This document shows, one piece after another, positions 40,301-48,234 of a DNA stretch of 64,000 bases; position 1 is the stretch's first letter, and each line of letters starts with the position of its first letter. The notes beneath the pieces are model-generated. The model saw only the letters and a program-made list of their open reading frames with translations. It was not told the DNA's origin and ran no database searches. The position numbers were made by a program, and so were the translations under genes. This DNA comes from CALDCK01 sp050618055 (lineage in GTDB: Bacteria > Myxococcota_A > UBA9160 > SMWR01): positions 8,007 to 72,006 of the forward strand of contig JBNLVK010000109.1 of assembly GCA_050618055.1 (NCBI GenBank), given 5' to 3'.

Positions 40301-43087
40301 CTAGCAGCGCGCCCGCACGTGGCGGCGCGCCAGCGCGCGGAGGAGGAGCACGCCCGCGAAGAGCATCGCGCCGAACGCCGGCTCGGGCAGCGCGATCACG
40401 CGCAGCTCTGCGCCATGGTCGGCATCCGATGCGATGAAGAAGATGTTGGCCCCGGCCTCGACGAAGCCCTGGTAGTTCGGCTCCGAGTCGGCGGGCCCGG
40501 CTGCGACGTCGCCGACGAGCAGCGTTCCCAGCGCGGTGCCGTCCGTCTTCCAGGGCTCGAGCCCGGCAACGCCGTCCTCGGCCGCGAAGTAGAGCGTGTC
40601 GTCGATCTCGTCGAGGATGATCGTGAACGAGTCGAACGCCCAGCCGTCGCCCGGCAGCAGGTCCGTCACCATTTCGGTGCCCACCGCCGTGCCGTCGCTC
40701 TTCCACAGCTCGCGACCCGCGAGGCCGTCGTCGCCCAGGAAGAAGAGGAGCCCGTTCGACCGGACCAGCGGCGATCCGTAGAAGTTCACGCCCTGCGAGC
40801 CCGGGCCCACGTCCACCACGAGAGCGGTGCCGGGATCGGTGCCGTCCGTGGACCAGAGCTCGTCGCCCACGACGCCGTCGTTGGCGAAGAAGTAGAGCAG
40901 CCCGGCGTGTACGACCAGATCGTGGGGCTCGCCGCCGTAGAAGAAGTGCGAGCGGATGTCCTTCACCTTGACGGTTCCGAGCGCCGTTCCGTCGGTCTTC
41001 CACAGCTCGCCGCCGGTGCCGTCGTCGGCCGGGAAGTAGAGCTCACCGTTGTACTCGGTGAACTCGACGCTGTACCCGATGCCGTCCCCCGCGCCGACGT
41101 TGATGTCGGCCACGAGCTGCGTGCCGGCGAGGGTCCCGTCGGTCTTCCAGAGCTCGTTGCCTGTCGCGCCGTCGTCGGCGCGGAAGTACCACTCGCCGCC
41201 GAACAGGGTTCCGAACCCGGGAGAGGAGCTGCTCGTGCCCGGGTTGATGTCCTTCACGGGCACCGTGCCCGCATAGGTTCCGTCGCTCTTCCACAGCTCG
41301 GATCCGGTCACGCCGTCGTCGACGACGAGCAACACGTCGCCACCGACCTCGCCGAACGGCGAGGCCCCCGAGCCGGTCGTGCCGGCGACCAGGTCGGCGA
41401 CCTGCGTGGTGCCGAGCTCGGTGCCATCCGTCTTCCACAGCTCGTCGCCGGTCGCGCCGTCGTTGCCGCGGAAGTACAGGGTGGAGCCGAGGACGTAGAA
41501 GTTGCTGTAGGTCGCCGTTCCGCCCGGGGCGAGGTCCTTCACCACCTCCGTCCCCGGCTCGGTGCCGTCGCTGCGCCAGAGCTTCTTGCCGGTGCCGTCG
41601 TCGGCGGTGAACAGCAGCAGGGAGCCAAGTGCGGCGAAGTTCTGGATGCCCGCGCCGTCCGTTCCGTCCCAGACGTCGCTCACCTGCAGCGTTCCGAGAG
41701 CCGTGCCGTCGCTCTTCCAGAGCTCGAACCCGCTCGCGCCGTCCGTGCCCTCGAAGTAGAGCTCGCCGCCGACGTCGAAGAACTTCGCGACCGCGAAGGT
41801 GTTGATCATGTCGAGGTCGCCGGGCGCCAGGTCGACCACCATGGACGTGCCGAGCGCCGTGCCGTCGGTCTCCCACAGCTCGATGCCGTTGGTGCCGTCG
41901 TCCGCCGCGAAGTAGGCGACGCCGCCGATGGGCGTGATCTCTCGAGGGCTCGAGCCGTCGACTCCCGGCCAGATGTCGACGAGGGGCGCCGTCCCGAGCA
42001 CCGTGCCGTCGCTGCCCCAGAGTTCGTAGCCGGTCGCACCGTCGTTGGCCGAGAACACGGTCTGCGCGCCGGCAGCAGCGAACTCGGAGGGAAAGGAGCC
42101 GCTCGCGCCGGGATTCACGTCGTCGAGCATGAAGGTGCCGAGCGCCGTGCCGTCGCTCGTCCAGGGCTCGGAGCCGTTGAGGCCGTCGTTGCCCGCGAAG
42201 TAGAGCTTTCCGTTGGACTTCCACATGGAGTAGGCGCCGCCGCTGCCCGTGGCGTTGATGTCGGTCACCATCGTCGTGCCGACGAGCGTGCCGTCGCTCT
42301 GCCACAGCTCGCGGCCGAAGCTTCCGTCGTCCGCGTGGAAGTAGAGCAGGCCGCCGAGCTCGGTGAGGCCGTACGGAGAGCTGCTGCTGCTGCCGGGGCG
42401 GATGTCCGCCACCTCTACGGTGCCCACTGCGGTGCCGTCGCTCTTCCAGAGCTCGGTGCCGTTGTTGCCACGGGCCGAGAAGAAGAGCGTGCCGCCCACG
42501 TCCGTCAGGTAGTTCGGCGAAGCGCTTCCGAAGGCATAGATGTCCGTGACGAGAACGGTGCCCGGCGTGGTGCCGTCGGTGGTGTAGAGCTCGTCACCCA
42601 CGGGTCCGGTCGCGGTGAAGAAGAGCTGTCCGCCGACCTCGATCCAGTCCGACGGGCTCGAGCTGCCCTCCCCCGGCTGGATGTCGGCCAGCAGGTACGT
42701 CCCGGCCGCGGTGCCGTCGCTTCGCCACGGCTCGGTGCCCTCGGCCTCGGTGATGCCCGCGAAGTACGCGACACCGCCCGACACGCCGATCGGGTAGTTG
42801 CCGGCTTCGGCCGCCGAGCTGATGCGCTCGGTGCCCGCCAGCGTCCCGTCGCTCTTGTAGAGGAAGGTGCCGTCGAAGTCGCGGGCGATGAACACGATGG
42901 TGCCGCCACCGAGGTCGGCGACGCGGTCGGGGTAGCTGTGGCCTTCGGAGAAGAGGGTATTGATGTCCTTCACCAGGCTGACCTGCGCCTGGCTTGCGGG
43001 CGCGACGAGGCCCAGGACCAGGACGTAGAGCCAGACCAGGCGGTCGAGCCGCTTGGCGCGGATCGGGGCGGAGTGCTGTCGAGTCAC
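40301..43087 (-). CDS. ELWxxDGT-repeat surface protein with PEP-CTERM tail
   Basis: 928 residues from GTG 43087 (GAGAGG upstream). Signal peptide ends ASQAQ near residue 35. The body is 17 copies of a 47-residue unit centred on (E)LWxxDGTxxGT, for example ELWKTDGTALGTVKV, each with a following DI/D-x-NPG turn and LYFxADDG strand; this fits a beta-propeller array. The tail is LPEPAFGAMLFAGVLLLRAL followed by ARRHVRARC, a PEP-CTERM signal for exosortase processing. Near-identical repeats also make the opposite strand look open, but those frames are shadows. Confidence 0.9.
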   Translation of the reverse strand: MTRQHSAPIRAKRLDRLVWLYVLVLGLVAPASQAQVSLVKDINTLFSEGHSYPDRVADLGGGTIVFIARDFDGTFLYKSDGTLAGTERISSAAEAGNYPIGVSGGVAYFAGITEAEGTEPWRSDGTAAGTYLLADIQPGEGSSSPSDWIEVGGQLFFTATGPVGDELYTTDGTTPGTVLVTDIYAFGSASPNYLTDVGGTLFFSARGNNGTELWKSDGTAVGTVEVADIRPGSSSSSPYGLTELGGLLYFHADDGSFGRELWQSDGTLVGTTMVTDINATGSGGAYSMWKSNGKLYFAGNDGLNGSEPWTSDGTALGTFMLDDVNPGASGSFPSEFAAAGAQTVFSANDGATGYELWGSDGTVLGTAPLVDIWPGVDGSSPREITPIGGVAYFAADDGTNGIELWETDGTALGTSMVVDLAPGDLDMINTFAVAKFFDVGGELYFEGTDGASGFELWKSDGTALGTLQVSDVWDGTDGAGIQNFAALGSLLLFTADDGTGKKLWRSDGTEPGTEVVKDLAPGGTATYSNFYVLGSTLYFRGNDGATGDELWKTDGTELGTTQVADLVAGTTGSGASPFGEVGGDVLLVVDDGVTGSELWKSDGTYAGTVPVKDINPGTSSSSPGFGTLFGGEWYFRADDGATGNELWKTDGTLAGTQLVADINVGAGDGIGYSVEFTEYNGELYFPADDGTGGELWKTDGTALGTVKVKDIRSHFFYGGEPHDLVVHAGLLYFFANDGVVGDELWSTDGTDPGTALVVDVGPGSQGVNFYGSPLVRSNGLLFFLGDDGLAGRELWKSDGTAVGTEMVTDLLPGDGWAFDSFTIILDEIDDTLYFAAEDGVAGLEPWKTDGTALGTLLVGDVAAGPADSEPNYQGFVEAGANIFFIASDADHGAELRVIALPEPAFGAMLFAGVLLLRALARRHVRARC

Positions 43088-43952
43088 GGGATGACCTCTC
43101 GGGGCAGGGGTTCCATCCGGAAGGCGTGACAGCGCGTGGAACAATGTTCGAAGCGTCGCCAGGCCAGCGTGTCACGACGCCTCGGGCAGCCCCGGCGCAA
43201 CCTCCCCGCGGGACCGTGCTCTGTCGTTCGCGCGGGACCCTTGCGTGGCAGGAAACGGAGCGACCGGGGCACCACACTCGTCCGCGCAAGCCGCCTCGTT
43301 GCCCGCGCGACCTCGGTCTTCCCCGCACGACCGCCAAGGCGCGCCGGCGCGCAGCATCCGCGAAGCGGATGCGGAGCCCTCAAACTGGCACGCCGGGAGG
43401 GATTCGAACCCCCGACCCTCAGGTTCGAAGATCGAGGCAAGCGCAAGAAGTGACGCGTACTTGCGCCTTCGGGGCGGCACAGAGCGGCACGCGGCGGCAG
43501 GACGCGGCACCGGCGACGGCTCTCCTCTGTCCGATCCGGATCACCCGCAAGGGCCTCTACAACTAGAGGCCCACACTGCAAAGTAATCTCGGAGGGGGCC
43601 TAGCTCCCAGACTCAAGGAAGAAAACTAGCGTTCTCGTACGCAGTGAACGGGAAGGAGCCGCTGCGTGACGAAAACCCCCTCCTTCTGCGCCGATAACCC
43701 TAGAGGTCGACGACCTTGTCGAGCGCGCGGAGTTGCCACCGGGTCGTGGCTTTGGCTGCGGTCGCTGGAACCGTGGCCTCTCCATTCAGATTTCTCCTTC
43801 ATTTCCGGAAACTTAGATCTCCGGAGGCAGATTCAGTGCGCGCCCTTCACCTCCGGGTTCTGGCCGCTAACGCTTGATGGGCCGGGCGCCGATACATCCG
43901 AAGTGCCGCCAGATCCGGATGGCAAACCCCAACTGCTACGCTCCGAGGGACC
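43088..43952. other. Gene-free junction between chromosome and island
   Basis: Apart from the tRNA-like fragment at 43386-43437 no supported gene is seen. Frames here are short, overlap on both strands and lack ribosome-binding sites. G+C falls visibly after about 43.55 kb, marking the change from host to island DNA. Confidence 0.55.
43386..43437 (-). other. 3' half of a tRNA-Arg-like gene (candidate att site)
   Basis: Read on the minus strand this is an anticodon-loop-like CTTCGAA (would be anticodon TCG, Arg), a variable region, the T arm GGGGG-TTCGAAT-CCCTC, an acceptor 3' strand and an encoded CCA at 43388-43386. The anticodon stem has two mismatches. No D arm or 5' acceptor partner (ACGCCGG) is found upstream, so it is not a working tRNA. 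The 3' end points left to the chromosome and the island lies on its 5' side, exactly as expected for the truncated copy left by integration into a tRNA 3' end. Confidence 0.6.
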
Positions 43953-44567
43953 ATGGGCAACGCGAAGTCCGACAGCGGGGCGTTGCTGGAGGCGGGCCGC
44001 GACGCTTGGCCGCAGCGTGCTGACGCGCAGCAGCCGACGCCGTCGCTGACTCGTGGGTCAGGGCGCCTCTATAGCTACACCGACCCAGCAACCGAGTCGC
44101 GCGTGTGGGTGCGCCACCTCAGTCCCAGAGCGATTCGGGCGAGGCTCCTTCACGCGACCAGAAGGGACCGGATCTACCGCGATGCCGGCGGAGCCGTCAA
44201 GTTCCCAGCCGTCGAACTCGAGCTCACGCAAGCGGAGGCGGTGCAGCTAACGGCAGCGCTTGAACCCCTCTCACCCCGCTCGTTGAGGGACATCTCCCCG
44301 GCAGTTCGGACTGTGGTGATCGCGCTCGCCACGCTTGTTGGCTTCATCCGCGGGCTATTGGGTGATAAGGTCGTGGCTCAGTTCTCAAGCCCCGACCGAA
44401 TGTGGTACGGATCAATCTACTCCACTAGGGGGCATCACTTCGTGAATCTCCACGCCCGCAGCAAGGAGGCGCTGGAGGCGGGACTTCGCAAGGTGACGAG
44501 CTCCCTCCAATCTGGAGCCCCCCAAGATGACGCTACGGGCATTCCTGGAAGACCCGACGGCCACTGA
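43953..44567 (+). CDS. Hypothetical island protein with one hydrophobic helix
   Basis: 204 residues from ATG 43953 (CCGAGGGA upstream). No family recognised. A hydrophobic segment TVVIALATLVGFIRGLLG lies at about 119-136, preceded by a region rich in Arg and Leu (VRHLSPRAIRARLLHAT). It overlaps the next gene by 41 bases in another frame and is followed by two more genes on the same strand, so it probably belongs to one transcript. Confidence 0.5.
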   Translation: MGNAKSDSGALLEAGRDAWPQRADAQQPTPSLTRGSGRLYSYTDPATESRVWVRHLSPRAIRARLLHATRRDRIYRDAGGAVKFPAVELELTQAEAVQLTAALEPLSPRSLRDISPAVRTVVIALATLVGFIRGLLGDKVVAQFSSPDRMWYGSIYSTRGHHFVNLHARSKEALEAGLRKVTSSLQSGAPQDDATGIPGRPDGH

Positions 44568-44967
44568 CTGGGAGAAGCGTGCCGCCGAGGCCATCGACGT
44601 ACGGATCGGGCTGGCAAGGTCAGGACTGCAGTGGCCCTCGCGCGAAGCAGTAGTCGGCCTAGCAACTCACGCCTTCGCCTCGCGCGGGCTCCCGATGGCG
44701 CCGGATGCGGTCGCAGAGGTGATGTCGCCCTTCTTGGACTCGATTCGCTTCGATGTCCTGGACGCCTTCCTTCGCAGTCATCCGGAACGGGCCCCTGCAG
44801 GCGCCGAGTTCGTAGACGCGCTCTGCGCGTCGTCTCTGGTCGTCGCTCTGTCGGAAGCAGATTCAGCCCAGAAGCAGTTCGATGGCGTAAAGGCCAACCA
44901 CGTGCGGAAGGTCTGGGAGTGGCTCCGAGAGAACTGCACGTTCCCGCTCGTGGGCGTCTGCGACTAG
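44527..44967 (+). CDS. Hypothetical soluble island protein
   Basis: 146 residues from ATG 44527, helical and acidic (MTLRAFLEDPTATDWEKRAA at the start, VRKVWEWLRENCTFPLVG near the end). It overlaps the previous gene and ends 19 bases before the next. No domain is recognised. Its place in a three-gene run next to a known conflict system is the main clue. Confidence 0.5.
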   Translation: MTLRAFLEDPTATDWEKRAAEAIDVRIGLARSGLQWPSREAVVGLATHAFASRGLPMAPDAVAEVMSPFLDSIRFDVLDAFLRSHPERAPAGAEFVDALCASSLVVALSEADSAQKQFDGVKANHVRKVWEWLRENCTFPLVGVCD

Positions 44968-44986
44968 CAACAAGCAGGTCTAGACG

Positions 44987-45811
44987 GTGTGTCCCGACCA
45001 GGTCCCGGACCCCGACCGAGACGCGCTCACCCTTCGGGCGGACATCTTTCGGTTCGCGTCTGCTTTCAGCGTCCCGATTGCGGTAGCGACCGTCGGCTTC
45101 CTACTGACTAGCAGTTCGGGAAGCACGGTCGTTCGCGGCCTTCTCGCAGTGGCCGCTTTCGTGTTCGCTTTCTGTGGTGCGTTCTGCATCTTTGCCCTCT
45201 CCAATGCTGCGCGCACAGTGTCGACGGGGAACTACGGCCTGGATGGACCCGCCCGCGCATCGCTGAAGACTGTCTACGTTTCGATTGCAGCCGGGCTCTC
45301 ACTGCTGCTTCTTGCAACGACGTGCCATCTTATCGCGCCTTCGCGACCAGCGAATCGCACCGAGGAACTCGCGGTGCTGATAGCCCTGCTTGCCGAAACA
45401 CACGGCCCTCGCATGGCCCAGGGCGGCTTCTCCGTCCTCAGCCACCGCGTCGGGCCGTTTGCAGAAGCCAGCCACGAGCTAGGCCCAGAGCTGGCCAACG
45501 ACGTTCAGAGCTTGGCTTCGGCGGTATCCAGCGAGCTAGCTCCAGACGAGATCCGACTAGTTGCCATAGTTGGTGCAGCAGACAAGCGGGAATTGTCGGA
45601 CTACGCCGCGACGGCGTACGGCACCAATGTCGGTCTGGCACAGGCCCGTGCAACAGCTGTGCGCGATCTGTTCGGCGGTCTCCTGAATGTGCCGACCGAG
45701 CGTCGCTTGGCTCTCGCCGCAGGCCCAGAACACGTCGGCACGATGGTAGGACCGGAGTCCCTTGCAGAGGACCGATACGCGACGATCTGGATACTCCATA
45801 CATCCAAGTAG
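44987..45811 (+). CDS. Membrane protein with OmpA-like C-terminal domain
   Basis: 274 residues from GTG 44987. Three transmembrane helices are visible in the first 115 residues (VPIAVATVGFLLTS, VAAFVFAFCGAFCIFAL, VYVSIAAGLSLLLLATTCHL). The C-terminal half holds an OmpA-like peptidoglycan-binding segment, VAIVGAADKRELSDYAAT and NVGLAQARATAVRDLFGG (compare G-x-AD ... N-x-x-LA-x-x-RA). Membrane plus OmpA-like fusion is seen in motor-like proteins such as ZorB/MotB, but the MotB plug and Asp are not evident. Confidence 0.6.
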   Translation: MCPDQVPDPDRDALTLRADIFRFASAFSVPIAVATVGFLLTSSSGSTVVRGLLAVAAFVFAFCGAFCIFALSNAARTVSTGNYGLDGPARASLKTVYVSIAAGLSLLLLATTCHLIAPSRPANRTEELAVLIALLAETHGPRMAQGGFSVLSHRVGPFAEASHELGPELANDVQSLASAVSSELAPDEIRLVAIVGAADKRELSDYAATAYGTNVGLAQARATAVRDLFGGLLNVPTERRLALAAGPEHVGTMVGPESLAEDRYATIWILHTSK

Positions 45812-46059
45812 CGGCTGTTCATCGTGCCAATGCAGCGCGTGGACGTCCCGAAACGCGAGGTGCCCCGCGCCAAGCCCTGCCTTAGCCGTTTGCAGGGCGA
45901 GTGGCCGGAGAGCGTCTCGACAGAGGGTCTCTACGGCGCGTACCAGTCCGACGCTCGCGCCAGGGTCGGGGTCGACCGGAATCCCGAATCGGGTTCGGGC
46001 GGACACTAAAGCGGCTCTGTCCTGCGATCCGCGATCCTTGCCCTGGCCGAGAGATGGGG

Positions 46060-46400
46060 GGCGACCCCCGGGGCGTCGCAGACGATGCCATCTTCGCGGA
46101 GCATGGACACTCGGGCGGATCGATGGCCGCGGAGTTCCGCAGGTGCGGCGTCGACTTCGAACCGGCGAGCAAGGGAGACCGTCGATCCGGATAGGAAAAG
46201 ATTCGACGGATGCTCGCGGATGCGGGCAAGCCCGATGTCCCGGGTTCTACGTGTCGCGAAGGTGCTCGTACTTCTGGGAAACCGTCCCGTACCTGGCCCG
46301 CGACCCGAGAAAGCCCGACGACCTCGACAGCCGCGCACCAGACCACGTCGCAGACGCTGCCCGCTACGCGCTAACTGGTGAGCCGCCCGAGTTCGCAGTC
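46060..46400 (+). pseudogene. Phage terminase large subunit, C-terminal remnant
   Basis: A broken TerL nuclease end. Frame 1 reads GVADDAIFAEHGHSGGSMAAEF and GVDFEPASKGDRR (the ADxxIF...GVxFxPA pattern), then a TAG stop at 46192-46194, continues EKIRRMLADAGKPDVPG, then a one-base frameshift near 46243 restores FYVSRRCSYFWETVPYLARD and DHVADAARYALTGE in frame 0. The last segment is the characteristic end of phage terminases. No head or portal genes remain, so it is a prophage scar in the island. Confidence 0.75.
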
Positions 46401-46567
46401 GCCCCGCTCGATTGGTGGCAATCGCCCAGGCCTCCGTCTTGGCCACGGCCGACAAGCCTGCTTGCATGAGCGCGGGGCGCCCTCCCCTCGCCCTCCTCGC
46501 CAAGAAGCTCTCGCAGACCGAACGCTGATACCCTACTGCTAGTTCGAGCAAGGCTGGCCCCGGAACG

Positions 46568-47725
46568 TTGACAGATCCCAAGAAGATCAAGCCCTCGGAA
46601 GACGCTGGCAGCGACACGCTTGCCCGATATCGCTATCAGGCAGAAGTCATCCTGCCGTTCTGCGTGATGTGCGCTCTTGGAGACGAGATAATCTCGGTCA
46701 TCCCGGAGCACTTGGAGGACGTGGCGATCGAGTCCTCATCCGGCTGGCGGTTCATTCAGGTCAAGAGTCGAGACCCCGAGCGGGGGCCATGGAAGCTCTC
46801 TGACCTAACGGGCGATGGGGGCGCTTTGCGCTCGCTCCTACGGACGTACCGCGAAGTAGATAGGCTAGACGCGAGTCTGGAGATCTCCGTAGAGGGTGCC
46901 CTAAGGCGCCAAAACCCGATAGAGCACCTTACGTCCGATGGCGACCGCGCTGACGCCAAGCTCGTGGAGGGCGTCAGCAAGGCACTGGAACTCGACAAGA
47001 ACGACACCGTCGAGTTCCTCTCGCGGGTGTCGCTCTCGAACTCCCCGCCTCCGCGTGCGTTCGCCGAGCAAGCGAACCTCATTCTGCTTCACCAGCAGGA
47101 CCCTGCCGCAGACCACGAAACCGTAGTCTCTCGTCACGAGGTGCTTGTCGCGGAGATCGAGCGGGCCATGCGCGCGGATCCGTTGGGTGGCGACTTCCCA
47201 AAGCACGTAACTCACCCAGCGCTCCGAACTTCTCAGACCGAGGAACTCCTAGCTGCCAAACAGCTCACACGTGACCGCCTTCGGGAGTTGATTCCCGACC
47301 TCGAAGAGGAACCCAAGAGCCTCCTAATTAGGGCTGTGGATGCTGATAGCCCACCGATGACGATGCTTGAGCGGAAGCTTATCGCCGGTGGTGCAACAGA
47401 AGAGATCATCGAAACGGCACGTGGGCTCCGCGCCAACGCCCAGCGACACTGGATGCGCCTGAGAGCCGCATCGCGGTATCCTGTAGGGGCAAAGCTCGAG
47501 GACCTTCAGGTTCGGCTCGAGACGCACGCCAAAGCACTCCGGGCAACGCATGAGCAAGACGTGCGGCCCGCAGTCGGGATGTGGTCAGAGATGCTGAGCC
47601 AGTTCACTACATCCGCGTCGACGATCGACTTCCATTCCGTGGTCGATCACGACCCCATGCTCTTGATGGGCGAGGTTGGCAGCCTTGCGGACGACTGCCT
47701 CATTGACTTCGGACTTGCCGAATGA
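46568..47725 (+). CDS. ABC-3C-type effector with DUF4297-like nuclease domain
   Basis: 385 residues from TTG 46568; no other in-frame start would keep the N-terminal domain. GSDTLARYRYQAEVILPF, PEHLEDVAIESSSGWRF (E50-D51) and FIQVKSRD (Q64-V65-K66) match the DUF4297/Cap4-type PD-(D/E)xK nuclease core, which cuts dsDNA in characterised members. The C-terminal two-thirds is helical and probably binds the partner proteins. The stop overlaps the next start (ATGA). With the following two genes it makes a complete ABC three-component conflict system. Role in phage defence is inferred from family. Confidence 0.8.
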   Translation: MTDPKKIKPSEDAGSDTLARYRYQAEVILPFCVMCALGDEIISVIPEHLEDVAIESSSGWRFIQVKSRDPERGPWKLSDLTGDGGALRSLLRTYREVDRLDASLEISVEGALRRQNPIEHLTSDGDRADAKLVEGVSKALELDKNDTVEFLSRVSLSNSPPPRAFAEQANLILLHQQDPAADHETVVSRHEVLVAEIERAMRADPLGGDFPKHVTHPALRTSQTEELLAAKQLTRDRLRELIPDLEEEPKSLLIRAVDADSPPMTMLERKLIAGGATEEIIETARGLRANAQRHWMRLRAASRYPVGAKLEDLQVRLETHAKALRATHEQDVRPAVGMWSEMLSQFTTSASTIDFHSVVDHDPMLLMGEVGSLADDCLIDFGLAE

Positions 47726-48234
47726 GGGCGGATCTGTTCCAGCCCTCCGACGAGGCAGAGGCCCGAATCCTCCTGCTGATCGAAGCGTTTAGCCGTGGTT
47801 CGCACGTACTCGAAGGTCGCACGAAGCTCGCCAAACTGGACTTCTTCCTCAGGTACCCATCGTACTTGAGGCGAGCACTCGAGATACGACGAAAGCCCGT
47901 GGGGGACCTCGACGAAGACGCACCCGACCTCGAGACACGGATGGTTCGATATCGATACGGGCCCTGGGACCCATCGTTCTATGCCGTGCTGGGACGCCTG
48001 ATCGGCAAGCGCCTTGTAGATCCGGTTCCGTCGAAGAGAGGAATCGCGTTTCGCGTCACGGATCGAGGTCGCGAGCTAGCCCAAGCGATCGCGTCCGAGC
48101 CGGTGTGGGAGGAAACGAACGACCGGCTGGATCTCTTGCGAAGGCACCTGAACCTCAAGGGCACCACGCTCAAGAACTTCATCTACGACAACTTCCCTGA
48201 GGTAACCAACGCATCGTGGGGTGATTCTCTATGA
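47722..48234 (+). CDS. ABC-3C middle component
   Basis: 170 residues, soluble, with a winged-helix-like look: LEGRTKLAKLDFFLRYPSYL near the start and FRVTDRGRELAQAIASEP further on. It overlaps the nuclease gene before and the ATPase gene after by ATGA on both sides. Proteins of this size and fold sit between the effector and the SMC-like ATPase in ABC-3C loci and are taken to couple the two. The exact middle-component type cannot be fixed by eye. Confidence 0.75.
   Translation: MRADLFQPSDEAEARILLLIEAFSRGSHVLEGRTKLAKLDFFLRYPSYLRRALEIRRKPVGDLDEDAPDLETRMVRYRYGPWDPSFYAVLGRLIGKRLVDPVPSKRGIAFRVTDRGRELAQAIASEPVWEETNDRLDLLRRHLNLKGTTLKNFIYDNFPEVTNASWGDSL

Noticed and set aside
40049..43129. 1026-codon plus-strand frame opposite the ELWxxDGT-repeat gene
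   Set aside because: Its repetitive look is only the mirror of the real repeats; no start signal or known fold.
43386..43470. A functional tRNA gene
   Set aside because: No D arm or 5' acceptor strand can be found and the anticodon stem is mismatched; only the 3' half remains.
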